Shown: positions 46,590 to 61,084, counted from the first letter of the stretch. The stretch is 64,000 nt of DNA from Acanthopleura granulata (GCA_016165875.1 JABBOT010000080.1:47822032-47886031); one strand, 5' to 3'. Made by a program: numbers and translations. Notes: generated from the letters alone by a model not told the origin.

Positions 46590-48986
46590 TACCTGCTCTC
46601 AAAATGCTACTCTGTCTTCTATTCACAAAAATTAAATTGTGTTTATCTTTTCATGGTAAGCCTATTACAAACAAAGAGATCCATACAGCTGTAAAATTTC
46701 TCACTGCCACATTTGAAAATACTGCCTTCTAAAGATGTTGAATTATTACACCATTGATTGCGTTGTGTCTCATTAAATACGTTTTGCCGTGATTTGTGTG
46801 CACTTTGTGAGGAAGTGTCAACCAGGAGTTCTGTACTATACGGTACTAAATATGACTTGTACCTATAGGTCTTGTTAGTTCTTCTGACGGTAACATGTTG
46901 TTTTAAGAAGAAATTAATAAATGTGGAGATGCACCTGTGCGACCCATGATTTCAAACGTTGTTTTGCCATCCTTTTGATACAAGGATGCCTAGTTTGAGG
47001 ACTGAAAAGACGCAACCGTGTGTGTCGAATTTTGTCTGACCTGATGTAAGTGTGACAACTGGCGTTTATGCTCCTACTCTCCAGATACAGAGAGGTCCGA
47101 ATAGAACTGATGAGGCAATAAGGGAGGTGCTCTGGGGTATTGGTGGGGAATGCGCTATCTGTTACCTCCATGTCGTGTCCAGGGCATTATCATGGTTTTA
47201 AGCGATGTGTAGCTCACTTCATGAGGGTGTATAATCCAAGCCGACGAATCAGGATGTTCTATTCAACAGAGGCATTTATCTTTCAGCAGCTTGTACATAA
47301 CCTTCCTGTGTCGATAGATCTGAATGTTGTTTAGCAACACCAGCTGAAAACAGACAAACTGTGAAAGAACTGAATTTTCTGGAAGTCTATGGAGGTCCTT
47401 GAACTGCTTTATATGGCCTCGACTTTACCGTGCCCTCTTTCTACCTCGCTTTGATACTAAGTTTTTTTACACAGATTCGCTACCTCGATGCATCGCTGCC
47501 TCGCCCTGTAACACATCGGTGCTAGAAAGGTTGGCGAGATGTGTCAAACGCGTCAAGCGATAAGAGAAGCTTTAGGTCAACATGAAATCAGACAGGAATA
47601 AAATGAATATGTAATGGATCTATCACACAAATGGCATATATCCATGTATAACCAACCAGATGCACTGACAGAATGTTTGTAGAACAGGTGACGGAACAAA
47701 ATGAATAATGTATGAAAAACAACACGACAAAATGCTCATAACACCTACCGCTGCCGGCCAACAGTTAATTTTCAGATACAGAAGTTCCCCATATCAATAA
47801 GTGGAAAGTAGCTGGGTAAGGTAAACCAGCCTAGTAGAATATGTCGAGCAGGGAGTCATTTAAGACGTCCGTATATGACCAAACCAAACCAGCTCTGCCA
47901 TAAATAACCAGCTGACAACCTCACCCACAGGCGCCGGAAACCTGCGAAACATTCCAGCTCATGTAGCCCGTGTCTCACCACCACTAGAATTCAGAAGTAG
48001 TCTGGAGAGCACCAGCTGGACAAAGGGGTTTAGTTGTGTTGTGTGAACTCAGGAGATGCGGTGGAGTCCTTGAGAAGTAAAATTTTATATGTGAATAAAA
48101 ACAACTTGATTAGGTAAAAATATTACCTAAATTGTCTTTCTAAATGACATGTAGCAATCTGATATATTCAGCTAAAGGGTTAACTAAATGCACTTTCCAA
48201 ATGGTAGGAAACAATCCGTACCTGATTAGGCGTTAACAGGATAATACATCAATCTCAAGAAAACAACCTTCGTTCGATCGCTGACACACTAAACTTCATG
48301 TCGGTGCATGAATCAGCAAACAAACATGTTTCCATTTTGCTTTGCGAAGTCTGAAACAATTAAACATAGCGGGTTTTGAGTGACCCGGGAACACTGTGCA
48401 TTTTGTGCCTCAGGTATTGTTCAAAAAATGGTGACTATGGCTTTAAGTAAATCGAATGACTTTAATAATGAATGAATGAGTCAAACAATCAAACAATCAA
48501 TCAATCCTTTTCTTGCAAGAATCCGAAAATGCTTCTATAAAATTGGAATATTGCAATACATTGCTTAAGATGGACCATTTGGTGTTTTGTATTTTCAACC
48601 ACTTTCTCCGGATGGACACCGTATTCTTCACCTTGACGGATTTATGCCTCTATTTAAATTTGCTTAACGTCTCTCCTCAAGAATATTGCATAAAATGTGA
48701 CAGATTTATGAGTGTTCTTCAGCTGGTGTAAAATGTATTGCTGGCGATTTGGAACCTGACCCTCAGGTTGTTGGTTCGAAACCCGGAGAGGTCTCAGCCA
48801 ATTTTCTGTTCTAGAATCTGTGCTGTATCCAGAAAGTGTAATCTCTAATAACGATAATACTGTTACTTAAATTCACTTTCTAAATTACATCTACTAATCT
48901 GATATGTTCAGCTAAGAGAGCTGTGTCATTTCTGACCATCAGTGAGGTAATGCATGTGTTTGTCTTCGCGTTTGTTCGTTTGATCT
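46590..48986. other. Non-coding stretch
   Basis: Counterpart of 14546 to ~16950. No gene seen; about 40 bases near 46620 are missing relative to unit A. Confidence 0.4.
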
Positions 48987-49704
48987 TGTGTAAGGTCGAG
49001 TTAAAGAGAGCCATTTGTTTATCACTTTTTCCTCTCCGATAGTGGTACCCTTGTAAAAATATATCAAGAGTCTGGGATTTCGTCCGACAGGGCTTTTGTC
49101 CGCGGGGGTTTTGCCGCCCCCGCCCCACCGCACCATCCTTTAAAAGAACAATTGTGGAGATTTACAATGAGCACTGGCCACATAGCCAATATAAAAGTGT
49201 ACCAGCTTCATAGTGTTGTGTAAAGATCGATGCAACCTACGTGCTTTACTCTTCTCTTTTCCAAACCGTATAGTTATATATACATATAGATACTTTCCTG
49301 CAGAATTTCATCAGTAAATACATCCTGAGTTGCCCATATGTGTATACCTTATATAGTAAGGTTACATTAACATCAAACTTGGATCTATCCCTGGGTGGCA
49401 CTTCCTTTGTCAATAGTCCAACCCACGCATGACACAGGGGTTCAACTGCAGGCACACCAGAGCGTGAACGCAGGCAGAATAAAGGAATAAAGTCGATATC
49501 CCCCTTGTCAGTACCAGTGCCTTTTGTGTACAGAATGTTGTTATTGCTTAGTTAAAGGGATGTCGTTCGGCCATACACAACTTTTTGGGGTCACTTCAGG
49601 AGTTCACTATCCGAGTGCTTTGAACCACTAAGTTTTTCAGTTATAGGCTTGTTTGGTTATTATTGTTATTGTTATTATTATTATTATTATTATTATTTGG
49701 GCCC
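48987..49704. repeat. 718-bp segment present only in unit B, ending in ATT repeats
   Basis: Unit A joins 'tttgatct' to 'ccatgtcgtcc' directly (near 16960). The segment ends in an ATT tract (49653-49697) and its second half resembles 29290-29540. Its first part matches, inverted, 18843-18880. No coding sequence is recognised, but it looks like a member of a dispersed repeat family. Confidence 0.75.
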
Positions 49705-52425
49705 CCATGTCGTCCTCGCGGGAAACCTCTAGAAATCCTTCCATATATTATTATTCTTTCACGTTAAACTGGCATAATAATGCAATATCTCCCAAACTGT
49801 TACAGACAGATAAGCCAAAATGTGCAGTTTTAATAATGAACAGTCATTAATGCGGAGAAACCAGTTACAATTTCGTTGTGGATTCCTTGAATCCCACGAA
49901 AAAGAATTTCCCAGGTATACGATGGGGGTTAATTTTAATGGATTAGGAAATCTGAGTGGCCGAAGTAAACCGTCGCCCTTTGGGAAGTTACTGACAAACT
50001 CTCTCGTCATATTGGCGGTACAAAATCTGGATCGACACGCACCATCTTAACTTTACGACCACGTAGTACATACTGCTGTTTATCATCTTTAAAGAGCTCG
50101 TAACGTTAAGAAGGCTTCGTTCAAAGCCAGACTGTGCAAAGGGACCTAAAGGGTTAAAATATAACATGTTTTTGTTTACACTGGTTTGTTTGTTTATTGT
50201 ATGTTTGACTGTGCCTTAATGTGGCTTTCAGCATGATTTTGGTCCTATCACGTCGGTGTCGCTTTGTATCTGGCATAGTCGTACTGTTGACTGAGTGGAA
50301 CACCATGAAACAATTACGCCTCGCCATTCGCATAGTGCAGACATCATGGGCCAGTTTAATGAAGAGTACTTAAGCTAAGTAAGCCTTAACTATCATGGCA
50401 ACGTATGTTATACAGACATGAAGTGCACTTAGCTATTCCTCTTATGCATAGCGCAATGCGAGGCAGTACAAAGATCACCCATTTCAAAGTCACGCCTCGT
50501 GTGTCGCAGTTCACAATTGTAGATTCTATCCAACTTTGGTTCGTTTGTTCCGGTCTAACATTTAAAATCAATAAAAATATACGCTTTCTACATCGTATCC
50601 AGATCATGCCTTACAACTGAAGATTTTCAGCGCATAAAGTGTTTTACTCCAAAAGTATAGGTATGTTCTTCAAATGAGTCCGAGAAGAACGCTTGTTTAT
50701 CGATGTGGACGGTTGAATAAACACAGTCGGATCTTGGTAGTATTGGGCTTGTTATTGTTAAGCATAATTAGTGTCTGTGTGACGTACTGTGTAGGGGTAT
50801 AGCTAATTAAGCACCGCGCAGGGACGGGTCAGTGGCCGAACTAATGCAGGTGATTTAAATTCACATGTCATGTCACACCTTGATGTGTCAGATTCCTAAT
50901 ATCACCTAGTATAGGAAATATAGGGAATACGTATTTCCAATAGACAGGAAATCGTCCACCTGTTGCACAGGTCGGTCAAATCCGAGTCAGTCAACGTAAA
51001 TATAGAATCCACAGTTCATGGGAATTCGAAGAATAAAAGAATCGAAGAATGGTGCAGTGGGCACGGTACCCCGATTATGGTACATATCCAACTCCCCGAC
51101 ATGGTGAAACTTTCCTGGGCTGACAGGTTGACAATGGTGCCGAGCTGTTTAAACGCCGCATATTTAACTCCTCAGAAATATACACAAAGTCACTTTCAGG
51201 TTAAACCGGGATGAAATGTACGTAATCGCACAAAGAGACAAAGAAGAATACAACCTCCAAATTACAAGCTGTCGGAAAAATAGCAAGTGGCGAAACACAA
51301 GCTCACAAAGTGCTACGTACAGAAAAATGGAGTACAAAATGATGAATGTCGAATGGCGTGAAAGCTGATATCTCCAAACTCAGCAAAATACTTAAAAGTG
51401 CACGACAGTAAATATGACTGCTCTGAAGTTGACTTGAGTAAAAGACTGCGAGCTCTACATTGTCGCCTCTCATAGTTATAGACTACGGTAAAGAATATTT
51501 TGGATAATTTGATCGTAAACATATTTACACGGGTATAATGTCTTTCCAGAATGTTCGCCCTATGTACAATGACACGAAACTCATTAACACTGAAGCCTCC
51601 AGAACGCACGACTGGATTCCAGTGCATGATATAACAAACACAGAGGGAAAAATGTTGGTCAGACACTGACACGTTTGGTGCAAAAACAAATTTAAAGATA
51701 TTGTACAATATTTTAAAGACGGGGTTCGTAACATTGTGTATTATATAATATTGTTGCGTTTTTTTGCTGAGTTTTTATTTATTTATTTTTTTTTTTGGCT
51801 TTTCTTGTTATATTGTGAGGTCTGCACAACCAGCTTCAAGCCCGGGTCTGATGATATCAAAGATTTTAAAAGTGGTATTTGTTGCTGCCTCGCTTGGCGC
51901 TCAGCATTGAGGGGTTTGAGCAAAGAAACAGGCCAAGTGTCGGTATAATGTGACTGGGTGGAATGTGATGTTTGTGTGCTTGGGATAGTACAAGCCGGTG
52001 TGTTTCGTCACACATGCACTCAATATTGTTTGAAATGTCATCTCTATTTTAATAATATGTCTATTTGTACACAGACCTCAATTAACCGCCATTACCTTTA
52101 ATTTTAAGGCTGCTCGTAGAAATAAATTTAACACTCTCGCCAAACTCTCGCCAAATTTAACATCATGACGTACGAAATGGCGTTAGCGACTAACCCTGTG
52201 TTAAATGTGCTTAGTTAACTCTTACCTTGGGTTAAATTTGCATTGTTCAAGGCGGCGTTAAAGTTAACCATGGGTTAAATTGGTCCTAACCCAGGGTTAT
52301 TTTTAACCCATGGATGAAGGTGGATTAAATGACTTCCTGCTCACTTACTTCACATTATTCACGACTCTGGTAACATTAAGGATTTTTTTTATACATAAAC
52401 TATATTGATTTTGGCAAAATATTTG
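49705..52425. other. Non-coding stretch
   Basis: Counterpart of 16960-20571 without the 845-bp and 77-bp segments. A SINE remnant lies at 51818-51966. No gene seen. Confidence 0.4.
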
Positions 52426-52429
52426 CTTG

Positions 52430-52688
52430 ATTTATTTGATTGGTGTTTTACACCATACTCAAGAATATTTCATTCAAGATATTTTCATATGACAGAAGCC
52501 AGATTTATGGGGGGAGGAAGCCGGCCAGAGACCGGGGGAAACCCACGACCATCCGCACGTTGCTGACAGATCTTCCCACGTACGACCGGAGAGGAAGCTA
52601 GCATGAGATGGACTTGAACTCACAGCGATCGTATTTGGTGGGAAGCTTCTAGGTCATTACGATGTGCTAGTGCGCTAACCCACTTTGG
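52430..52688 (-). mobile_element. tRNA-derived SINE (counterpart of 20916-21162)
   Basis: Same element. Directly upstream is the empty site 'cttgatttatttga' (52426-52439) for the SINE that unit A gained. A small extra stretch, 'attcaagatattttc', is private to B. Confidence 0.85.
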
Positions 52689-53589
52689 AAAAATAAGTCA
52701 TATGTGTATATACAGCTGACATGGCAACATAGTTCACTGATTGTTGTGATTTGTATATTGCGACAATGTTATCATTTTTTTGGTTTTTGTTTCTGCACAG
52801 GAAAGATAGGAGACACAGAAATGAATGACTTTATAACATGCACTATCTAGATAGACATAACCAAGTTATTACAGCGTACATATATTTTTTCCATTGTTGC
52901 CATGGTACACACTGGAACTCTTCATGCCAACAACTCCGGAACTCCACAGTCTTTGTGGAGAATTGACCAATCATAACAACTGACATGACAAATGCAGTCA
53001 CTTAACCCTGGGTTAGCTAACAATATGTCTAACCAACGGTTCAGGGATCGCTTGCACGAAGGGATCGTAGCTACAATCGATTGTAAGCTCTTCAGCTGAT
53101 GTGACAATCGATTTTAAAATTAAGTTATGCCGTTTGCACAAAGGAATTGTAAGGTGATTGTAACTTTCCGAAGTAAGTAGCCCGAATTTGACTCGAGCAT
53201 AAAGGTGCTCTGTGTACCAATGAACATTTTTTCTTCATTTTTAAAAAGAGTTCTACACCATAATGATTCAGCAGGTAACAACAACAACATGTGAATAATT
53301 TCCTGCAAACGACATTCTGAGGAAATTAAATTGTACACATTTAGGCCTACGTATTAAAAGCGACATGGTTCAGTACAGACTACGGACTTATATAACCATT
53401 ACTGTGATAGCGGTTAGTATGCACTAAACGCATGTATGATGTTATATTTTGTTATGACGAGCCCTGAGGACAACAATTAATACGATGGCCATGAAGTAAC
53501 ACATGGGTTGCGGTGACAACTATTTTTTTTACATTAAATACTACTCTTCTACACATATTGTTATTAGAACGGTTATTGTTTACAAGCAA
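52689..53589. other. Non-coding stretch
   Basis: Counterpart of 21163-22074. No gene seen. Confidence 0.4.
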
Positions 53590-54110
53590 TCCAATGATTC
53601 TCTAACATATTTCCTTTACAAAAGGCTTAGCATATGTCCTCTACATATTACCGTTACAAAATGTTTAGTATAGAGTAGAATGCGTATTAGCGTTACAAAA
53701 GGTTGGGCATAGATTATGGTACTCTACATATTTCCGTTATATAGGTTTAGTGTAGGGTAGGGTGCTCTGCATATTACCGTTACAAAAGGTTGAGCATAGG
53801 GTAGGGTGCTGTTCATATTTCCGTTACATTGGTTTAGTATAGAGTAGAGGCTCTGCGTATCATCATGACGATGGTTAACAATTGATAACAATGACAAAGG
53901 TTAGTATAGACTGCGGTCCGATACGTATTACCGTGACAAAGGTTTAGTACTGAGTACTTTGTGGTGTACATACTCATACCCTGACAAAGGTCAAGTGACA
54001 TATTTTTTTACCCTGACAAAGGCTAGAATACACTATTTGGTGCTATATATATTACGATGAAAAGGGTTACTAGAATAGGGTGATTGATGCATTCCTGTGA
54101 TAAGGGATAG
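53590..54110. repeat. Degenerate tandem repeat, ~56-bp period, unit B
   Basis: Same pattern as 22075-22600. Confidence 0.75.
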
Positions 54111-54150
54111 TATATCGTCGCTTGACACCGACTGGTCTGTATATACTTGG

Positions 54151-54276
54151 GGCCCGTTTTACGGAGAGGGTGTAACGCTACGTCAAACGTAACTACCATG
54201 GCAACGTATCTCTACCATGTGTGTCGTCATGACAGTTACGTTTGACGTAACTTACACCCTGTGTGTAAAACAGGCC
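54151..54276. mobile_element. Fold-back MITE, unit B
   Basis: Same inverted arms as 22632-22757. The arms pair slightly better here ('gtgtgtaaaacaggcc', 'gttacgtttgacgtaac'). Confidence 0.75.
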
Positions 54277-56187
54277 TCTATACTCCAGTGAAGTAATTAC
54301 TGTAATGACGTACAGTATTCATCACGCTGAGGCTCATGCAACACCCTCGCACACACTAGACATAGATGAGGTACATGTTTGGTAATCACTGCACCGAAAT
54401 GTTGCAGGAGGTCTCGGAGGACAGTCTGTGTATCAACATGGCGGTGGTCATCTTGAACGATTGAGAGTGATTACAGATAAAGTGCGAAACAAACATGGAG
54501 TTAACCACGATTTCTTGGCACGAGTGTTAGCACACTGTTACTCTACTGCTACAGCCAGTGTCAATCTTCAAGAAATGCATGTAGACGCGACCTGAACTAG
54601 ATTAAGTTTGTCACTTGTGAGCTCTTTTTCTTCAATACGTCTACTGTACAGACTAGCATGGACTCTTTTCCTAGCGTTTTGTGGTATGTGTCGTTAGCTC
54701 ATCTATATATGCATGTACAATGTTGGAGTGACCTTTCCCAGTGTGTTGTTTGTTAAGTGAAGATTTTGATAGAGGGAAGGGTATTGTGAGTAGGTTTGCT
54801 CTGGAGATTGTGATTTTTGGTCGTAGTCGGATATTATCTTGAGACTCCACTAAATATAATCTGATGAAGAGAACATCAAAGGATAGCTGGGTATGAAATA
54901 TACAGTTCGATTGTATTTATCAAATTTATGAAGGACATCAGTATTCTAATGCTCTACGGATTTTTAAAGTACCTGAAATGAAGTAGTACTATAGGTTAAA
55001 AGTTCAGATATCTTCTGATCAAGCCGCTAATGTAACGGGTTTGTTTACTACAACTATCTCTAATTAGATTGTATCTCTCATAATATTAAATCAAGAAAGT
55101 TTGTTGGTAATCTTAGTTAGATATAAAATGTGTATAAACGATGAACTTGATTCGTGATAAAACATCCGACTTACGAATCCCATCCGAGTCGTCTTTGTGT
55201 TACTTCTTTAAGGGGTGCCTATATCATAAGTCTCAAAGCAACTCTGAGCCGAGTTCGGGGAGGTAAATAGGGTATATGTAGAGTCGTGCCTGATCCGTGT
55301 CTGGTGATAAGTCTACTTCAGTACAAAAGAAAACGGATTCCAAAAAGTTTACAACCTGACCCGCAGAACCTCATCAGGCAGCTCACGTCTTCGTAGGGTT
55401 ATGTACACATAACGGTATAATAACCGCCGTAAATATTACGTAAATGTAGGACAGCTGGGTCTAGACCCACACGCAAGTAACGCTGTCCCATGACATGTCT
55501 TTCAATACAAACTAGAATACGTCAAATGACATGAAGCACTCGCATTAGACATCCCATGCAATACAGACAGCCATATTTATATAATTTTAAGAAGGTCTAC
55601 ACCTCGCATATCATTTCAGAAAGCGGGTGCTTAACCCATTTAATGTCACGAATAAGGTTAACTCGACATGTAATCTGGAAACATGTGACAGTTGTCCGTT
55701 ACATATGCAGGTACACCGAGAATTCTAAATGCATCAAATCACAGGCAACGTATTTGCAGAGTCTCCCCGGAGTCTCACATATAGTATTTGTTCTCATTAT
55801 ATACAAAAGCAGCCAAAAATCTTGTTGGAATTTTTACAAACTTTGAAATATTTGCCAAATGAATGCATTGAGTGATGTCGTCGGCAGGGCGATGGTACCA
55901 GTGAGGCAGCACTGAAAACATATCGGCATAAGGAACCAGCTTGTTACAGCCAGAATACACCTTGACTCCTCATATTGAAATAATGCTGAAGCGAGGTTAA
56001 AGTAGTAAAAAGTACGGAAACAACCAGAGGAAAAAAAAGAGTGTCTGCTGATTTTTTTCAATTCTCATTCTTCCAGTGTGTAATATTTTAATGACTTTTT
56101 CCACTGACAAGAGGTGATAAAGCAATTCTCATCTGAGCGTAAACTCGAAGAAAACTTAAAAAGCCTGGCATTTACCTCGTGAATACA
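54277..56187. other. Non-coding stretch
   Basis: Counterpart of 22758 to ~24748. No gene I can assert. Confidence 0.4.
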
Positions 56188-56799
56188 GCCTACATCCTGT
56201 CACATATATATGCATAGTTGTTAAAACTTTAATACCAACCAAGTTTTCTTTTAAAATCAAGCCGCGTCGAGATAATGAAAATGAGAAGAACTCACAGTGA
56301 TATTGCGAGGAAATTTCCTGTCGTGGTCGATGTGGGCCGCGGACTGCTGTGTAAAGGTCGTAGCGTCGGGCTTGTACTTATCACACGGGCTATTCTGCAG
56401 GAGCGGAAAAATTTCACCTCTCCAAACAGCGACGAGGATGAAATCACCGGAGCCAGAAAATCTCGGCCACATTCGACTGCTCACAGCTTAATAAGGCGCT
56501 AGGCATTTAACGATTTCTGAGCTGGGGTATGCAACCAACCGCAGTGTGTGATGTTATCTTGTCTGTGCTTCTGACTTCATTTCTACCACGTTTAAGAACA
56601 CATTAAAGTCTTCAGCGCATCTAAGAACACACACTGTGTGTAGGCGGCGCAAAATGAATATGACACAGCAACGCTCTGCAATTACGAGAAAGACCGAATT
56701 GTCGGCAGAGCGAATATTACGAAATGGCGAGATAACGTGACAGGGTTTACACTAAACGAACCAATGACTTTCTGAGAGTAAACAGCAAATATACACAAA
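56188..56799 (-). other. ~612-bp segment only in unit B, with a candidate exon
   Basis: Absent from unit A, where 'gaataca' is followed by a two-base 'tc' and then 'ccactgatg'. Less AT-rich than its surroundings. The minus strand 56484-56296 is open and encodes MWPRFSGSGDFILVAVWRGE, SPCDKYKPDATTF and DHDRKFPRNIT, directly followed by a consensus donor 'gtgagt'. No family is recognised. It could be an exon of an unknown gene or part of a mobile element. Confidence 0.35.
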
Positions 56800-57284
56800 C
56801 CACTGATGTCATTTTATAGCGCATTACATTGAGTTATCAAAGAAAGAAAGGAAAGGATGCACGAAACTTTGTAAAACAGAGGTGTTTTAGCCTGTAGCTG
56901 ACCATTGCACAGGTAAACGTTAAATCCCAAATGGAATCATACGTAAGACTTTAACAACGATAACACTGACAGTATAGCGCTCTTGAAGACCAGTATACAC
57001 ACTTGAAAAAATGGTAGAGCCAGTGAACCTTTACGGGTCCCAGAAAGAACCTTATCATTATGGTTCAGTTAAGCACCCGATATGAAAGGTTCCAGGTTCC
57101 GCCAACAGGTTATTAGGTATAGTTATAATGTTAATTCCACGCTTTTCCCCATGAATAACAATGTTAAGCTCTGGAATCTAAATACTAACTTTCTCACTTG
57201 TAATAAAGATCTTGCTTGATCTAATAAAGGATAAAGTATAGGTCATATGAATACCTGTCATTTGCTACCTAAAGTCGACCGGCC

Positions 57285-59640
57285 TAAAGTGGAAATATTA
57301 CGAACAAAACAAAGAGAAGAAATAGACATTGTTGGCCTGGCATAAACTTCCTTTAAGGAAACATCACAATAAAAAAATTCTAGATATTATAGGATATTTA
57401 ACTAAGAGGAGAGATCGAAAGAGGAAAAGTGAAGGTGGTGTTCTAGCATGCATCACTGATATAATACCCTTTGTTAGAAGACTTGATCTTGAAAATGGAA
57501 GTCTTGAAGTTAATGGCTTGAAATACAAGTACATAATTCAAAACCCTTCATTCTCAGCTTTGTTTATTGGCCTCTAAATGCAGCAACTGGATGGCTAGCA
57601 GATTTTGAGAATATATGAGAAACAGCGTACTCTGAAAACAAAGAAATTCTGATCTTAGACGATTTCAACATTAATCTGAAGGAAACCTCTTCCCGTAAAT
57701 CGCAGGAATTTTTCACATTGACTCAACCTATTTCAAAACCTACTAGAAGAACTAAGCACTCTGATATTCTAATCGACCATATATACTCCACTGACCCTGA
57801 CAAGGTCTATTTCACCAACATATTATATCTCCATCTGAGTGGTCATCATGTTATTTTCCTTTCCCCTAAATGAAATTACCGTCGTAAGACATACACACAC
57901 CAGATTATCACATATAGGGAGATAAAAAAGTTCGACTTGGATAAATTCCGTAATGAGCTTCATGCTGAAGATTGGTTATTCATGGATAAATGTACAGATC
58001 CTAACATTGCAGTTCATAAGTGGACTCGGCCCTTTACGAACATTATAGATATAAATGCTCAAGTTAGGCAAAAGCGTGTAAACGAGCCAAACAACGAGAT
58101 TGGCTAAGTGAAGAATTTTTTATGCTATAAATTTGAAGAAAAAGATGACTCATCAGAGCCATGATCCCTCAGAATACCAAGAAATAAGAAACTCCGTTAA
58201 CAGACTTATGCAAAAAGCCAACAGAGATTTTTTGACTGAGGCCATTTTAAATGACAAGTATAAGAACCCGTGAATCCTAATTAAAAAACGCCCAATACAT
58301 GCACATCAAGCCCTGTGTCTTTGCAAACTGATAATACTAATGGTCATTTGTTACGAGATGTCACTGAAATTGCAAAGAAATTTAGCGAATTCTTCACAGA
58401 AGCTGCAGAAAATCTTCTCCCAAAAGAATCCAATTCCATTACAAGGAAAGTTAGTTGGTTTGGTTTCTACACGAAAACCAACAGGTAACACTTTCTCTAT
58501 TCCCATCATAACTGAAAATGACGCATATTGCCCTCTCATGATGCTAGATGTCTCCAAATCCACAGACTTAGATGGGATCAGAAGAAGATTTCTAAAATTC
58601 AGTGCAGACACTTTTACACCTGCTCTTACAAAAATCCCATACAACTGGAAGAAATCAAAAATACCCCCACTGCATAAAACAGGACCGGTTAGCAAGGCTG
58701 AGAACTACGCCCCATCTCCATATTACCATCTCTGTCAAAAGTTTTAGAACACAAAAGTCTTAATAAATTATATAACTGACATCAACCTTCTCTGTGATAA
58801 ACAATCTGACTTCCATCCTAGACATTCCTCTTTTACAGTTTTAACCAAATTAACTATAAGTTGGCTAAAAGCTATTGATACTGATGAGGCAACTGGCTCT
58901 GTGATGATCGACTTCAGAAAAGCATTAGATTGGATGTGTTCTCATCTAGATTGTAGGTCTCAAAAAGTCAGTGTTAAGAACAGTTTTTCCTTGTATTTCA
59001 GTGTAATATCTGGAGTTCTCCAGGATTCGATTCTTGGTCCGTTGTTGTTCAAAATTTACTTATATGACTTACTTATATGATATTTTAAATACTCAATGTA
59101 CTGTTCTTCCTAACACCGAAATTGAAAAAAAAACTATATATTTTAATCTTGGGCGTATCTCAGTGGTGTTCAGAAACCCAATGATAATAAATGGAAAGAA
59201 AAACCACGATCATAATGATTGGAACATCGACAAAGCTGAAGTTGTGTTGTCAGCATCCTCTCAACATTATAGTTGACAGTCACCACATTGAAAATATGAA
59301 TAATTTGAAGTAGCTTGGCTTCTATGTGGATGAAAGCCCCTTATCTGATTCTGTATGTGCTACTGTTTCTCAACTGTTGCCTGTATCGAGGAAGCACAAA
59401 CATATTCTACCTTGCAAAACCAGAGAGCCCTATTATAATGCATGCATTCTTCCAAATATAACATATTGTAGTACAATATGGTCTAACTGCTCAAAGGCAC
59501 TTTTTGAAAGAGTGTACAAAGTGCAGAACACTGCAGCACGGCTGATATTAGAGCAATGCTTTGAGCAAAGTAACACGGTCCACGCTGGCCTAGTGTTACT
59601 TTCTATGCTGAATTCTTAGGTTGTATACCTGTCCTCCTTG
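57285..59640 (+). mobile_element. Dead non-LTR retrotransposon (LINE), unit B
   Basis: Same element as 25240-27640 with the same main breaks: endonuclease text at 57329-57900, reverse transcriptase at 58340-59060 (here VLQDSILGPLLFK, with Asp for the first Gly) and the C-terminal part at 59326-59580. The ADD box is missing here too, so the loss predates the duplication. Additional small indels are private to B. Confidence 0.87.
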
Positions 59641-59659
59641 GCAGAGGGACTAGCGCGCC

Positions 59660-59845
59660 AGTGTGGCGCTATGACTCTGAAGTCTCTCACCAATGCCGCA
59701 GCGGTCGCTGTGAGTTGAAGTCCACATGCTGGCTCTGCCAGCAACCCTACGTGAGGGTAGTATTAGGCTCCCTAATGTTAACGTGTATAAACGTGCTACA
59801 AAGTTTTTTTTACACCTAATCAATTCCGTTCAACAACAGGCCTTC
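59660..59845 (+). mobile_element. SINE-like segment only in unit B
   Basis: Contains 'tggcgctatgactctg' (A-box-like) and 'gctgtgagttgaagtcc' (B-box-like), resembling the SINE type at 12189. Unit A joins across most of it near 27637, keeping the first bases, which suggests a deletion in A rather than an insertion in B. Confidence 0.5.
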
Positions 59846-61084
59846 GCTGAAAGTTCGAAAATTTTCTTGTCCTGACTGCCTACGAACACTATTTTATAAA
59901 TTCAAGAAGTGAAATATATCTCTTACGGGTAATACATCTATACCACTCTACTTCATGGGACGTCATAAACTGATATCATAACCCCGTTGTCATGAACTGT
60001 ACCCCGGAAGAGGACAACACGATGAACATTTAATTTCATAATTATACACATAAAACTTTCATCGTGGGATTGTTTTAAATATTTATCAAATCATTAACTT
60101 GATTATATCTGTTGTAATTTCCTCAAGTACAACAATCGTCATATCAATATTACCTCTTCTATCTTCTACAGCAATCGTCATGCCAATATTTCCTCTTCTC
60201 TCTTCTACGTTTATGTTCAATTGGAGAAGACTCTAAGTGAGAGACCCGTGTTATGATAAGACGAGTGTTTCAATTTTTTAAAATCACTACAATGAGCCTT
60301 TTACATGAAAAGTCACCCCTTCATACCTTCAGGGTTTCCTCTAGCATCTTTGGTGGGTTATTCGAGTTCAATCGAAATACACATCACACGTTCCGATCAA
60401 TGAAATATCAGGTCGAATGCACTGTTGTAACCATTGTCGCTGTCTTGAGGCCTCATCATTGGACGCCATCGAAAACTGACGAATGAATGCCTGTAAGCTA
60501 TGTGACCACTGACCTCTAGCAAGGTGGAACAGAGACAAACTTGTCTTAATTTTTGACTCATACAGCGTTCATAAATTTCAAACAAATAATTGCGATTGGT
60601 CCATACTTAATTACCTACTGATCATTCGCAGCGAACCTGCACACACGAATGTCATCTAAGAATGTTATAGGCGATCATGGCCAGATTTTCAATAAGTGGT
60701 AATTGTTGAAATAACCCAAGTTGACTATATAGTGAAAACAGAATTCATCATACTAAATTTAGTTGACAAAGCTCATGTCATAAGATCAACGATTTAGACA
60801 TTGGATGGTATGGCTCTACAGTTGACTGAGCACTTCCGGGCATACAGGCATGCAGCTTGTCTAATGAAAATACCACCGTATTAGCAGTTATCATAGATGT
60901 CATTAAAATGCTCAGTTTGTTTCTGTGGAATACAAAATAGTCTGTAGACCTGTGCAAATTGAAGGGCTTGAAAGTTCACACGTACCCCATTAGTCATAGC
61001 TTGATGTGACACGAAACCAGGTTGTATGTTCACAAATGTATCCTAGCTGGCCCAATAATTCAGCCCGATGATTATTTATCTATT
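59846..61084. other. Non-coding stretch
   Basis: Counterpart of 27641-28870. No gene seen. Confidence 0.4.
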
